This document shows, one piece after another, positions 1 to 8,332 of a stretch of DNA of 64,000 nucleotides (the first letter of the stretch is position 1; the number at the start of each line of letters is the position of its first letter). A model generated the notes under the pieces. That model searched no databases. It was given only the letters and a program-made list of their open reading frames with translations, and was not told where the DNA came from. Position numbers and translations under genes: made by a program. Origin of the DNA: Marinoscillum sp040222955 (GTDB taxonomy: Bacteria; Bacteroidota; Bacteroidia; Cytophagales; Cyclobacteriaceae); contig NZ_JAVKCA010000020.1 of NCBI RefSeq assembly GCF_040222955.1, positions 186,001 to 250,000 on the forward strand, written 5' to 3'.

Positions 1-35
1 GCGATCAAATCCAAATAAAAAGAAATTCAACTAAC

Positions 36-85
36 AAAAAAAGGCTTTCCTTGTCTCTAATAAGAGCAAAGGAAAGCCTTTTTTT
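36..85. terminator. Bidirectional intrinsic terminator
   Basis: A 17-bp perfect stem pairs positions 36-52 with 69-85. The outer seven pairs are A:T, so each strand ends in a U run. The loop contains a further 4-bp stem. On the minus strand it ends the operon formed by the next two genes; what it ends on the plus strand lies outside the window. Confidence 0.85.
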
Positions 86-103
86 ATACTCCAAAGAGGG
101 AGT

Positions 104-511
104 TTATTTTTTAGGAATGAGGTGTTGATCTGCAATGGATCTCAGGTAGCTTTTCTTGGTGCTAATGCTTGGGTCTGAATAGATATAGGCCGAAAGATCA
201 GCTACCACACCAGGCTTATAGCCTAATGCCAATGCAAGGCGCTCGCAAAACTGTATCTCACTCTGATAGATTTTTCCATCCACCTTCATCAGTTGAATGA
301 CATCAAACAGATAGGTGAACTTCTCATCAGGCGGTAAATTTTTGAGATTCGGAATGGGCCTGGGGTTGTCTATGATCAACTCCACTTCTTCCCGGGAAAG
401 CCCACAACGCTCTCCTATTTTATGAATTAGTTTGCTCTCTTCTTCGGCCAAAAATTTATCAGCCATAGAAAGGTGAACCAGAATGCTCAGTTGTTCTTCA
501 TTGGGTAACAT
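104..511 (-). CDS. TerB-like (tellurite resistance family) protein
   Basis: A protein of 135 residues if the ATG at 511 is used; a TTG at 529 would add six residues, but ATG is preferred. It shows the two-fold all-helical TerB pattern: a first half with LSMADKFLAEEES, and a second with MKVDGKIYQSEIQF and LALALGY, the acidic helix-loop signature of TerB/DjlA N-terminal domains. There is no signal peptide, so it is cytoplasmic. Family members are metal-binding or scaffold proteins of unclear function, and nothing here links it to tellurite. It lies about 30 bp after the larger secreted-protein gene on the same strand and is followed by the terminator, so the two are probably one transcript. Confidence 0.6.
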   Translation of the reverse strand: MLPNEEQLSILVHLSMADKFLAEEESKLIHKIGERCGLSREEVELIIDNPRPIPNLKNLPPDEKFTYLFDVIQLMKVDGKIYQSEIQFCERLALALGYKPGVVADLSAYIYSDPSISTKKSYLRSIADQHLIPKK

Positions 512-540
512 AGTGTGAAGATAATTCAAAAAATGAAAAC

Positions 541-2421
541 CTATCTCAAAACTATTCTTGATTTATGCAGGAGGCCTGCGGGAGCGCTGATATTGATTAA
601 ATGGGTGCCATTAATGAGATACTGGGGAAGCTGAAGGTTGGTAGCCGTACTTTCCGGAATCAGATGGGTCTGGAAGGCCAATTTGCCCTCCGGGGTATAC
701 ATTGTGATGCTTGTAGCGACACCCGGAAGCAGGTTTTCGATGCTCAGGGTCCGGTTTCCGTTTTCCAGCAGGGTGGGGTATATTTTGGTTCTGCTACTTT
801 GGCTGGGTACTATGTGCCGTATTTCTGAATGCTCCCATTTGCCATCATAGTCTATTTGGCGTATGCGATAGTAGCAACTTCTGGTCAGTGGTAAATCTTC
901 GTAAGTATAGCTGGATACCCCTTTATAAGTACCCTTTCCCGCCAGTTGGCCTATGACGCTCCAGTCTTCACCATTAAATGATTTTTCTACATGAAACCAC
1001 TCATTGTTAATTTCCTGAGCTGTGGACCAGCTGATTTTTGGTCGCTGACTATCGGGCAGTACTACCTCGATGGAGAGCCAGGTTACAGGGAGTGCGCTTG
1101 CTCCGGCATAAGGAGACCCTATGTCACTACCTGAACCTACACCTTGTGCCGGGATACCGTAAGTATATCCGCTCGGAGTGTTCGCTCCGTCGCTGCTTTT
1201 TGCCCAACTAGAACCAGTGTTGTTGTCTGACTCCAATGAGGTGAGGTAGATGCTTTTGCCCTCTGAACTACTTACTGCGGGCCATGAGCCGGTTCCATTT
1301 TGGTACGATACCACATCCATAGCATTGGTGAGGTTGCCACTGTCATAATAGGCGCTATTGCCCCATAAGCCAAGTGACATTCCTGTATTGGAGAGGTCTG
1401 GTAGGTTGACGATGAGGGTGGGAACACTATTTCCGGTCCCCCAAGCCGCCTGAAAGTCAATATTTGTAATGTTTTGATCTATGAGAATGACTCCTTCGTT
1501 GGGTGCCAGAATGTAACTTCCGCTTATAGGGGTGTTACCAGCACTTCCCGAGTTGTCAAAAAGAACAAAGCCTTCCAGGTCTATGGGATTTGCTGTGTTA
1601 TTATAGATTTCCACCCACTCGTAATCCGGCTCGGTGCTGTTGGGGTCATACATGATCTCAGTGATCAGAATCTCGGGATGAGTATTTCCTACATTTACTA
1701 CTATGTTGTCAATGGCAAATTCATCTCTGGCTCCGATGCCAGACTCATCGTCAAATTGCCACGAAAGGTAGAAATGACTCCCGCTGGCCCATGACAGGCC
1801 ATAGATCGTTTTAGTGACGGAGTACTTTACCCATTCGGGACTGACATCCGCTGTGGTAGGGGTTGAGACTTTTTTGAATCTAACTGTTTCATATGTGGTA
1901 TTATCTGCACTGAAAGCTAAATTAATGGCACTGGATGCATTTTGATCATTGTATACATATACATCATAAGAGACCGTGACCGTACGTATGGTAGTGGCAG
2001 CTATGTCGTTTTGTAGTTTCAGCCTCAGACTTCCTGGTGTCATGTCCGTATCGTCGGCCTGAAAGCCGAGTGCGTAATCGGGAGATAAAATTGTGCCGGT
2101 ATTGAAGGCATAAAGCCCACTCAAAAGAACTCCACCCTGAGAGATGCCTCCGGTAAAGTCACCAAGCACTCCGGTGCCATTGAAGTTCACATCACCATCA
2201 CTCATGCCAAAGATGGCCCATGCACGTGAGTCCAGCTGCCCTAAAGTAACGGGGAGGCTCACCAATCCGATTCCTTGCAAAGGCCCCAGATTAACACCAA
2301 GCAGGGTATTGTCAAAGTCTATGGTATGGTCTGTATCGAGTGAGTTGATACTTAATTGAGCACTACTGGTGTAGAATGCCAGCAGCATTACGAGAATTAT
2401 TTTGGTTTTGAGTAGAGTCAT
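541..2421 (-). CDS. Secreted lamin-tail-domain protein with T9SS sorting domain
   Basis: The 626-residue product starts with a signal peptide cleaved near residue 21 (SSA|Q). Residues 30-245 look like a beta-rich adhesin domain. A lamin tail domain follows at about 250-395, with the usual opening ILITEIMYDP and YEWVEIYNN. Residues 545-626 fit a type A T9SS C-terminal sorting domain: IYPTLLENGN, a middle strand MYTPEGK, and LINGTHLINIS near the end. The protein is therefore expected to cross the outer membrane by the type IX system and be attached to the surface or released. Lamin-tail domains in such proteins accompany extracellular enzymes or adhesins; no catalytic domain is visible. It is the first gene of a two-gene unit. 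Confidence 0.75.
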   Translation of the reverse strand: MTLLKTKIILVMLLAFYTSSAQLSINSLDTDHTIDFDNTLLGVNLGPLQGIGLVSLPVTLGQLDSRAWAIFGMSDGDVNFNGTGVLGDFTGGISQGGVLLSGLYAFNTGTILSPDYALGFQADDTDMTPGSLRLKLQNDIAATTIRTVTVSYDVYVYNDQNASSAINLAFSADNTTYETVRFKKVSTPTTADVSPEWVKYSVTKTIYGLSWASGSHFYLSWQFDDESGIGARDEFAIDNIVVNVGNTHPEILITEIMYDPNSTEPDYEWVEIYNNTANPIDLEGFVLFDNSGSAGNTPISGSYILAPNEGVILIDQNITNIDFQAAWGTGNSVPTLIVNLPDLSNTGMSLGLWGNSAYYDSGNLTNAMDVVSYQNGTGSWPAVSSSEGKSIYLTSLESDNNTGSSWAKSSDGANTPSGYTYGIPAQGVGSGSDIGSPYAGASALPVTWLSIEVVLPDSQRPKISWSTAQEINNEWFHVEKSFNGEDWSVIGQLAGKGTYKGVSSYTYEDLPLTRSCYYRIRQIDYDGKWEHSEIRHIVPSQSSRTKIYPTLLENGNRTLSIENLLPGVATSITMYTPEGKLAFQTHLIPESTATNLQLPQYLINGTHLINISAPAGLLHKSRIVLR

Positions 2422-2532
2422 TTTATGCAGTAATTTGATCTCAACACAATGATAATTAGGGGGATAGGGCCTGGTTGGGTAAAAACGTTCAGTGATACCT
2501 TTTTCTCGTTGGAATTTTTTTAAACGAAGTGC

Positions 2533-2564
2533 TTGGAATTGATTTTATGCCTGTTGTACATTAG
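2533..2564 (+). promoter_or_regulatory. Candidate Bacteroidota-type promoter of the trp operon
   Basis: TTGG at 2533-2536, a 20-base spacer, then TACATTAG at 2557-2564, one mismatch from the -7 consensus TAnnTTTG. The spacing fits the -33/-7 promoters of this phylum. The -7 element ends only four bases before the leader ATG at 2569, so the mRNA would start at or next to that ATG. This is inferred from pattern only. Confidence 0.4.
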
Positions 2565-2568
2565 CGGC

Positions 2569-2622
2569 ATGATTAGAACAAACACATACTACTGGTGGCA
2601 CATACTCCTTTTAGGTTTATGA
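2569..2622 (+). CDS. trpL: trp operon leader peptide (Tyr-Tyr-Trp-Trp)
   Basis: A 17-codon frame encoding MIRTNTYYWWHILLLGL. Two tyrosine codons (2587-2592) are followed directly by two tryptophan codons (2593-2598). It ends with TGA at 2620-2622, 34 bases before a terminator hairpin that precedes trpE. Tandem Trp codons in a short frame ahead of a terminator and a trp operon are the hallmark of ribosome-mediated attenuation. The Tyr pair may add sensing of tyrosine supply, which would make sense because the operon ends in a DAHP synthase. No Shine-Dalgarno sequence precedes the ATG. Confidence 0.85.
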   Translation: MIRTNTYYWWHILLLGL

Positions 2623-2670
2623 ACAGAGGTGGTATGTAGAAGAAATATATCTTGTAAAACCCGCTGTTCA
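2600..2670 (+). promoter_or_regulatory. Attenuator leader RNA: alternative pairings
   Basis: Two pairings can be drawn by eye. (a) 2600-2609 with 2627-2637: ten pairs including one G:U, with a one-base bulge; this would form once the ribosome has cleared the Trp codons. (b) TGAACAG (2620-2626, starting at the leader stop codon) with CTGTTCA (2664-2670): seven pairs that use the terminator's inner left arm and loop, so this is a candidate antiterminator. A ribosome stalled at 2593-2598 would mask part of (a). Pairing (b) sits within the loop of (a), so the exact switch needs modelling. Confidence 0.5.
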
Positions 2671-2686
2671 CAGCGGGTTTTTTTTT
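2656..2686 (+). terminator. trp attenuator terminator
   Basis: AAAACCCGCTG (2656-2666), loop TTCA, CAGCGGGTTTT (2671-2681), then further T to 2686: an 11-bp perfect stem with a run of nine T in total. It ends 16 bases before the trpE ATG and lies after the Trp-codon leader, so it acts as an attenuator and not as the end of an upstream gene. Confidence 0.88.
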
Positions 2687-2702
2687 GGACAATAAAAATC
2701 AG

Positions 2703-4121
2703 ATGGAAAAAAAGTACCAACTCAAGATCAGACAGAAAAACCTCCTGGCAGACATGGTCACGCCAGTGGGGTTGTATCTAAAAATACGGGACAAGTTTGC
2801 CAAGTCTTTCTTATTGGAAAGTTCGGACTATCATGGATCTGAGAATAGCTTCAGCTATATCTGCTGTGATCCGATCGCTTCATTCAAAGTAGAGAATGAT
2901 CGGGTGGAAATGGCCTTCCCGGATGGGTTGGTGGAGCATGCCACAGCTTCAGAGAAAAGTGAGGTACTTCCATTCCTGCGAGATTTCCTTGGTCGGTTTG
3001 ATGTCCCCAGTCAGGGGGATAAATTCATTCGAACCGGACTTTTTGGTTATATGTCCTATGATGCCGTGCAGTATTTTGAGGACATTTCATTATCAAACCC
3101 AAGGACACCATCCTCTGAAATACCACAAATCCATTACAGCGTATTTCGATACATTATTGCGCTGGATCATTTCAAAAATGAGTGCTATCTCATGGAGTGC
3201 TACCTGGATGAGCCTCAGGATTCAGGTTTCGAAGATTTGCTCAATGTGATTTCTCAAAAAAATATTCCTTCTTATTCCTTCGAAAAGTCATCAGAAACAA
3301 GCTCCAATTTTGACGACAACACCTTTTTGGAGCGGGTGAACAAAGGGATCAAACATTGTGATCTGGGAGATGTCTTCCAGGTGGTATTCTCCCGTCAGTT
3401 CAGTACACACTTCAAGGGAGATGAGTTTCAGGTCTACAGAGCCTTGCGGTCTATCAATCCTTCCCCTTATCTCTTTTACTTTGACTATGGTGGATACAAG
3501 ATTTTTGGGTCGTCCCCTGAAGCCCAGATTGTGGTCAACAGTGAGGAGGCAGTTATTTACCCGATCGCAGGCACCTTCAAGCGAACCGGTGATGATGCGG
3601 CAGATGCGGAATTGGCCAAAAAACTGCTGGAAGACCCCAAGGAAAATTCGGAACACATCATGCTGGTAGATCTGGCCAGAAATGACCTGAGTAAGAGTTC
3701 TGATGAAGTGAAAGTGGAGACCTACAAGGAAGTGCAATATTATTCGCATGTGATCCACTTGGTATCTAAAGTGACCGGAAAACTGCGAAAGGATGCTGAT
3801 CCGCTTGACATTGTGGCCAGTACGTTTCCTGCAGGCACCCTGTCAGGAGCGCCCAAATACCGGGCGATGGAACTGATAGATGAAAACGAGAACATTGCCC
3901 GGGGCTTTTACGGTGGTGCCATTGGTTTCATGGACTTCAATGGGAATTTTAACCACGCCATTATGATTCGTACTTTTCTGAGCAGAGGCAGCCAGCTCTA
4001 CTTCCAGGCAGGGGCAGGCATTGTTTCCAAATCTGATCCTCAAAGTGAGGTGCAGGAGGTATACAACAAACTGGCGGCATTAGAGTCGGCAATGAAAATG
4101 GCTGAAACGATCAACAACTGA
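2703..4121 (+). CDS. trpE: Anthranilate synthase component I
   Basis: Converts chorismate and ammonia/glutamine to anthranilate together with TrpG, the first step of tryptophan synthesis. The product has 472 residues. The ATG at 2703 is chosen; the in-frame TTG at 2685 lies inside the attenuator T run. An LLES motif at residues 37-40 is the tryptophan-binding element of feedback-inhibited TrpE. The C-terminal chorismate-binding domain shows PIAGTFKRTG, LVDLARNDL and FPAGTLSGAPKYRAM. The stop overlaps the trpG start by one base (TGATG), so the two subunits are translationally coupled. It is the first structural gene after the attenuator. Confidence 0.97.
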   Translation: MEKKYQLKIRQKNLLADMVTPVGLYLKIRDKFAKSFLLESSDYHGSENSFSYICCDPIASFKVENDRVEMAFPDGLVEHATASEKSEVLPFLRDFLGRFDVPSQGDKFIRTGLFGYMSYDAVQYFEDISLSNPRTPSSEIPQIHYSVFRYIIALDHFKNECYLMECYLDEPQDSGFEDLLNVISQKNIPSYSFEKSSETSSNFDDNTFLERVNKGIKHCDLGDVFQVVFSRQFSTHFKGDEFQVYRALRSINPSPYLFYFDYGGYKIFGSSPEAQIVVNSEEAVIYPIAGTFKRTGDDAADAELAKKLLEDPKENSEHIMLVDLARNDLSKSSDEVKVETYKEVQYYSHVIHLVSKVTGKLRKDADPLDIVASTFPAGTLSGAPKYRAMELIDENENIARGFYGGAIGFMDFNGNFNHAIMIRTFLSRGSQLYFQAGAGIVSKSDPQSEVQEVYNKLAALESAMKMAETINN

Positions 4122-4702
4122 TGAAGAAGATATTAGTAATCGATAATTACGACTCATTCACCTACAATCTGGTGCACATCTTACGTGAACTGGGAGCAGA
4201 TGATCGCATGGAGGTGCATAGAAATGACAAGATAGCTGTGGAATATGCAGAGGGTTTTGATCATATTTTGCTCTCACCGGGGCCGGGATTACCCAAAGAT
4301 GCGGGGGTGATGCCTGAAGTCATTAGCAAATATGGTTCGTCCAAAAACATTCTTGGAGTCTGCCTTGGGCATCAGGGAATAGGAGAGGCCTTTGGTGCGG
4401 AGTTGTTTAACCTGCCCACTGTTTTTCATGGGGTGGCTACGGATGTGCAGCTCACAGATAAAAAGGATGAACTCTTTAGTGACCTTCCGAACGTATTCAA
4501 AGTGTGCCGATATCACAGTTGGGCAATCATGCCTGATACCATACCCAACGCCCTGGAGGTGACTGCAGTGGATGAGTCTGGCAACGTGATGGCCATCAGA
4601 CATAAAGAATTCAACGTGAGAGGCGTTCAGTTTCATCCTGAATCCATCATGACAGAGCACGGAAAGAAAATGATGCAAAACTGGTTATCTGTAGAACTAT
4701 GA
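4121..4702 (+). CDS. trpG: Anthranilate synthase component II (glutamine amidotransferase)
   Basis: The 193-residue class I glutamine amidotransferase supplies ammonia to TrpE. The nucleophile is Cys81 in GVCLGHQ, and the His172/Glu174 pair lies in FHPES. The N terminus ILVIDNYDSFTYNL is typical of TrpG/PabA. Such subunits can also serve p-aminobenzoate synthesis, but the position between trpE and trpD with overlapping ends indicates tryptophan. It overlaps trpE by one base and trpD by four (ATGA). Confidence 0.96.
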   Translation: MKKILVIDNYDSFTYNLVHILRELGADDRMEVHRNDKIAVEYAEGFDHILLSPGPGLPKDAGVMPEVISKYGSSKNILGVCLGHQGIGEAFGAELFNLPTVFHGVATDVQLTDKKDELFSDLPNVFKVCRYHSWAIMPDTIPNALEVTAVDESGNVMAIRHKEFNVRGVQFHPESIMTEHGKKMMQNWLSVEL

Positions 4703-5694
4703 AGCAAGTACTGGACAAACTGTTTAAATACCAATCCCTTTCGCGGGAGGAAGCTTTTCAAATCCTCTCCAATCTGACCACAGGTAAGTATAACAATAGT
4801 CAGATGGCGGCCTTTATGACCGTCTATCTGATGCGAAGCATCACTGTGGAGGAGCTGGAAGGCTTCAGGGATGCCATGCTGGAGCTTTGTGTGAAAGTGC
4901 CTGTGGACGAGTACAATGGCATTGACCTGTGTGGTACAGGAGGTGATGGCAAAAATACCTTCAATATCTCTACCATTTCATCCTTTGTGGTGGCAGGTGC
5001 CGGACAGAATGTAGTGAAGCACGGCAATTACGGAGTATCTTCTGTAAGCGGTTCTTCCAATGTATTGGAAAGCATGGGAGCTAAATTTACCAATGACATT
5101 GGCATCATCAGGAAAAGCCTGGATGAGGCCGGTATTTGCTTTTTGCATGCGCCGTTATTTCACCCTGCCATGAAAAATGTGGGGCCGGTCCGTAGGGAAT
5201 TGGGGATCAAGACTTTTTTCAATATGCTGGGGCCCATGGTGAATCCTGCCATGCCCAGGAACCAATTGGTGGGTGTATTTAGTCTGGAACTGGCCCGTCT
5301 TTATGGTTATCTGTATCAGAAAACCGACAAACGTTTTGTCATCCTTCATGCCCTTGATGGGTATGATGAAGTTTCCCTCACTGGTGGGTTTAAGGCCATT
5401 ATGAATGATCACGAGGAGGTCTTTCAGCCGGAAGACATCGGCCTCAAAAGGTTAAGAGCAGAAGATCTGTATGGTGGAGAAACTGTGGAGGAAGCCGTTG
5501 CTATTTTCAAAAGCATCCTTAATAATGAGGGTACCGAGCCACAGGTGGAGGCTATTCTGGCTAATGCCGGCCTGGCCATCTCGGTGGGAAAACAAATAAG
5601 TATAGGGGACGGAATAGCAGCCGCTCGCGAATCAATCCAATCAGGGAAGGCCCTGCAGTCTTTCAAAAACTTTTTAGCAGTGAACAACTCATGA
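4699..5694 (+). CDS. trpD: Anthranilate phosphoribosyltransferase
   Basis: Transfers phosphoribose from PRPP to anthranilate. The product has 331 residues, normal for an unfused TrpD. It has the PRPP-loop GTGGDG, the NISTISS segment, KHGNYGVSS and SGSSNVLE in the usual order, then a typical C-terminal half. The small N-terminal helical domain starts with KLFKYQSLSREEA. It overlaps trpG by four bases and trpC by four bases, both as ATGA. Confidence 0.96.
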   Translation: MKQVLDKLFKYQSLSREEAFQILSNLTTGKYNNSQMAAFMTVYLMRSITVEELEGFRDAMLELCVKVPVDEYNGIDLCGTGGDGKNTFNISTISSFVVAGAGQNVVKHGNYGVSSVSGSSNVLESMGAKFTNDIGIIRKSLDEAGICFLHAPLFHPAMKNVGPVRRELGIKTFFNMLGPMVNPAMPRNQLVGVFSLELARLYGYLYQKTDKRFVILHALDGYDEVSLTGGFKAIMNDHEEVFQPEDIGLKRLRAEDLYGGETVEEAVAIFKSILNNEGTEPQVEAILANAGLAISVGKQISIGDGIAAARESIQSGKALQSFKNFLAVNNS

Positions 5695-6488
5695 ATATAC
5701 TCGATCAGATAGTAGCAGATAAAAAGGAAGAAGTAAGCCAAAAGAAAAGTCTTTATCCGGTGAAGCTCCTTGAGCAAAGTACCTACTTTGGAGCTCAGCC
5801 GGTTTCTTTGAAAAAATACATCCGGAGGCCGGATAAGGTAGGAATTATCGCTGAGTTTAAGCGAAAGTCTCCATCCAAAGGGATCATTAACGACGGAGCC
5901 AAGGTGGAAAGAACGTCCATTGGCTATATGCAGGCGGGTGCTTCGGGGCTGTCGATCCTCACAGATACCAAATATTTCGGGGGTAAAAATGAAGACCTCA
6001 CCACGGCCAGAAGTTTTAATTTTTGCCCCATTCTGAGAAAGGACTTCATCATAGATGAGTATCAAATCATCGAGGCTAAGTCGATTGGAGCAGATGTGAT
6101 CTTGCTGATCGCGGCCTGCCTCAAGCCTGAGGAAGTAAAGTCTTTAGGAGCTTTCGCCAGGTCATTGGGGCTGGAGGTGCTATTGGAGGTACATAATGAG
6201 GAAGAACTTAATAGTTCCATCAATGAGCACGTGGATCTGCTGGGGGTAAACAATCGGAATCTACAAACTTTTGTGACAGATGTGGATACCTCCAGAGAGC
6301 TGGCATCCAAAATTCCCGATGATTTTGTGAAAGTCTCGGAGAGTGGCCTCAATGACCCGGCAGTGGTGGTGGATTTGATGAGTCATGGGTATGAGGGATT
6401 CCTCATAGGTGAGTACTTCATGCAGAAAGGCAGCCCTGAAAAGGCGTGTAGTGATTTTGTGAAGCGCATTAAAGAACTCAAACACTAG
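5691..6488 (+). CDS. trpC: Indole-3-glycerol phosphate synthase
   Basis: Cyclises carboxyphenylamino-deoxyribulose phosphate to indoleglycerol phosphate. The 265-residue single-domain TIM barrel shows IIAEFKRKSPSKG near residue 60, LLEVHNEEEL, LLGVNNRNLQTF and KVSESGL, which carry the known lysine, glutamate and asparagine active-site positions. It is not fused to TrpF, unlike the enterobacterial enzyme. The start overlaps trpD by four bases; trpF follows after three bases. Confidence 0.96.
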   Translation: MNILDQIVADKKEEVSQKKSLYPVKLLEQSTYFGAQPVSLKKYIRRPDKVGIIAEFKRKSPSKGIINDGAKVERTSIGYMQAGASGLSILTDTKYFGGKNEDLTTARSFNFCPILRKDFIIDEYQIIEAKSIGADVILLIAACLKPEEVKSLGAFARSLGLEVLLEVHNEEELNSSINEHVDLLGVNNRNLQTFVTDVDTSRELASKIPDDFVKVSESGLNDPAVVVDLMSHGYEGFLIGEYFMQKGSPEKACSDFVKRIKELKH

Positions 6489-6491
6489 CCG

Positions 6492-7094
6492 ATGAAGCTG
6501 AAAGTCTGTGGCATGCGTGAGGTGGACAATATCCGGGATTTGCTGGCTTTGAAACCGGATTACATGGGGATGATCTTCTATGAGAAAAGCCCGCGACATG
6601 TGCTGCAAAGACCTGAGGTGGACCTTTCGGGGGTTCAGAAAGTGGGGGTGTTTGTGAATGCTTCTGATGAAGAAATGATAGAAAAGGCCCGGACTTACGG
6701 ATTGAATTTGCTGCAACTGCATGGCGAAGAGCCTGTCGCACAGGTACAACGCCTAAAGAAACTTGGTTTTGAATTGATCAAGGTTTTTAGCGTGACAAAT
6801 CATTTGCCCATTGCAGTAATGGAAGCGTATGCTCCTTATGTGGATTACTTTCTTTTTGACACCAAGACACCTGCTTATGGGGGTAGTGGAGAAAAATTTG
6901 ACTGGAGGATTTTAAAGGATTATAATCTGGATAAGCCCTTCTTTCTGAGTGGAGGGATTGAATTGGAAGATATAGACACCATCCGGCAATTGGGGATAAC
7001 CCAACTGTATGCCATCGATGTGAACAGCAGGTTTGAACTGGCACCAGCGGTAAAAGACATCAAAAAGATTGAAGCATTAAAAAGTAGATTATGA
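6492..7094 (+). CDS. trpF: Phosphoribosylanthranilate isomerase
   Basis: Performs the Amadori rearrangement of phosphoribosylanthranilate. The 200-residue barrel shows the general base Cys6 in KVCGM, GMIFYEKSPRHV, VGVFVNA, LQLHGEE, the acid aspartate in FLFDTKTPAYGGSG, and the phosphate-binding FLSGGI. It lies between trpC and trpB and overlaps trpB by four bases (ATGA). The order C-F-B-A without any fusion is common in Bacteroidota. Confidence 0.95.
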   Translation: MKLKVCGMREVDNIRDLLALKPDYMGMIFYEKSPRHVLQRPEVDLSGVQKVGVFVNASDEEMIEKARTYGLNLLQLHGEEPVAQVQRLKKLGFELIKVFSVTNHLPIAVMEAYAPYVDYFLFDTKTPAYGGSGEKFDWRILKDYNLDKPFFLSGGIELEDIDTIRQLGITQLYAIDVNSRFELAPAVKDIKKIEALKSRL

Positions 7095-8287
7095 GTGAAG
7101 TGAGATCGAAATATTTAGTAGATGAGCGCGGCTATTTTGGCAAGTTCGGCGGAGCCTATATTCCCGAAATGTTATACCCCAATGTAGAGGAGCTCCGAAT
7201 CCACTATTTGGAAATAATGAATTCCCCTTCGTTTCAAAAGGAATTTCAGCAGCTGCTGCGGGACTTTGTGGGACGACCAACTCCGCTCTATCATGCATCC
7301 AGGTTGTCGGAACTGTTCAACGCAAAGATTTACCTGAAGCGTGAAGACCTCTGCCACACAGGTGCTCACAAGGTGAACAACACGGTGGGGCAGATTCTGC
7401 TGGCCAAAGCCCTGGGTAAAAAGCGGATCATCGCCGAGACGGGTGCCGGTCAGCATGGGGTGGCTACGGCCACGGTATGTGCGCTGATGGGCATTGGGTG
7501 CATCGTCTACATGGGAGAGGTAGACATGGCTCGCCAGCGGCCCAATGTGGAGCGAATGAAAATCCTGGGAGCTGAGGTGCGACCAGCAAAAAGTGGCAGC
7601 AAAACGCTGAAGGATGCTACCAATGAGGCCATGCGTCACTGGATCAATAATCCGCAAGACACCCATTACATCATAGGCTCGGTAGTAGGGCCACATCCAT
7701 ATCCTGATTTGGTGGCTCGTTTCCAAAGTGTAATCAGTGAAGAAATTAAATGGCAGCTCTCGGAGAAAGAAGGGCGGGAAAACCCTGATTACGTTTTCGC
7801 ATGTGTGGGTGGTGGCAGCAATGCGGCCGGAGCTTTTTATCATTACCTGGATATACCTGAGGTGAAGCTGGTAGCAGCGGAGGCCTCCGGATTGGGTGAT
7901 CACACTGGTAAATCGGCGGCCACTACTGCGCTGGGTAGAGAAGGCGTGCTCCATGGCAGCAAGACCATCCTTATGCAGACAGATGACGGGCAGGTAATTG
8001 AGCCTTACAGCATCTCGGCAGGGTTGGATTATCCGGGCATTGGGCCATTCCATGCGCACCTGTTTGATTCAGGGCGGGCAAAGTTCTTTGGTATTACCGA
8101 TGAAGAGGCCATGACGGCAGGCGTGTTACTAAGCCGCATGGAGGGGATCATTCCAGCCGTAGAGAGTGCCCATGCATTGGGGGCCCTTCATAAAATGACT
8201 TTTGAACCACAGGATGTGGTGGTGGTGAATCTTTCAGGTAGAGGAGATAAGGACCTGGAGACTTACATCAAATGGGGGAAATACTGA
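7091..8287 (+). CDS. trpB: Tryptophan synthase beta subunit
   Basis: Joins indole with serine using pyridoxal phosphate. The product has 398 residues. Lys94 in HTGAHKVNN is the PLP-binding lysine; ETGAGQHG carries the catalytic glutamate and GGGSNA is the phosphate-binding loop. The N-terminal YFGKFGGAYIPEM matches the TrpB1 form that pairs with TrpA, and trpA is the next gene. It overlaps trpF by four bases. The 45-bp gap to trpA is the only gap longer than three bases within the operon. Confidence 0.97.
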   Translation: MSEVRSKYLVDERGYFGKFGGAYIPEMLYPNVEELRIHYLEIMNSPSFQKEFQQLLRDFVGRPTPLYHASRLSELFNAKIYLKREDLCHTGAHKVNNTVGQILLAKALGKKRIIAETGAGQHGVATATVCALMGIGCIVYMGEVDMARQRPNVERMKILGAEVRPAKSGSKTLKDATNEAMRHWINNPQDTHYIIGSVVGPHPYPDLVARFQSVISEEIKWQLSEKEGRENPDYVFACVGGGSNAAGAFYHYLDIPEVKLVAAEASGLGDHTGKSAATTALGREGVLHGSKTILMQTDDGQVIEPYSISAGLDYPGIGPFHAHLFDSGRAKFFGITDEEAMTAGVLLSRMEGIIPAVESAHALGALHKMTFEPQDVVVVNLSGRGDKDLETYIKWGKY

Positions 8288-8332
8288 TTAGCCATTTCAA
8301 CACACCGACCAACAATTTTTAAAAACCAGTTA

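Noticed and set aside
2685..2702. TTG start six codons before the trpE ATG
   Set aside because: It lies within the T run of the attenuator terminator; the ATG at 2703 is a normal start and keeps the leader intact.
7172..8059. 295-codon open frame antisense to trpB
   Set aside because: It is a shadow of a strongly conserved gene; the amino acid pattern is unlike a protein and no start signal is present.
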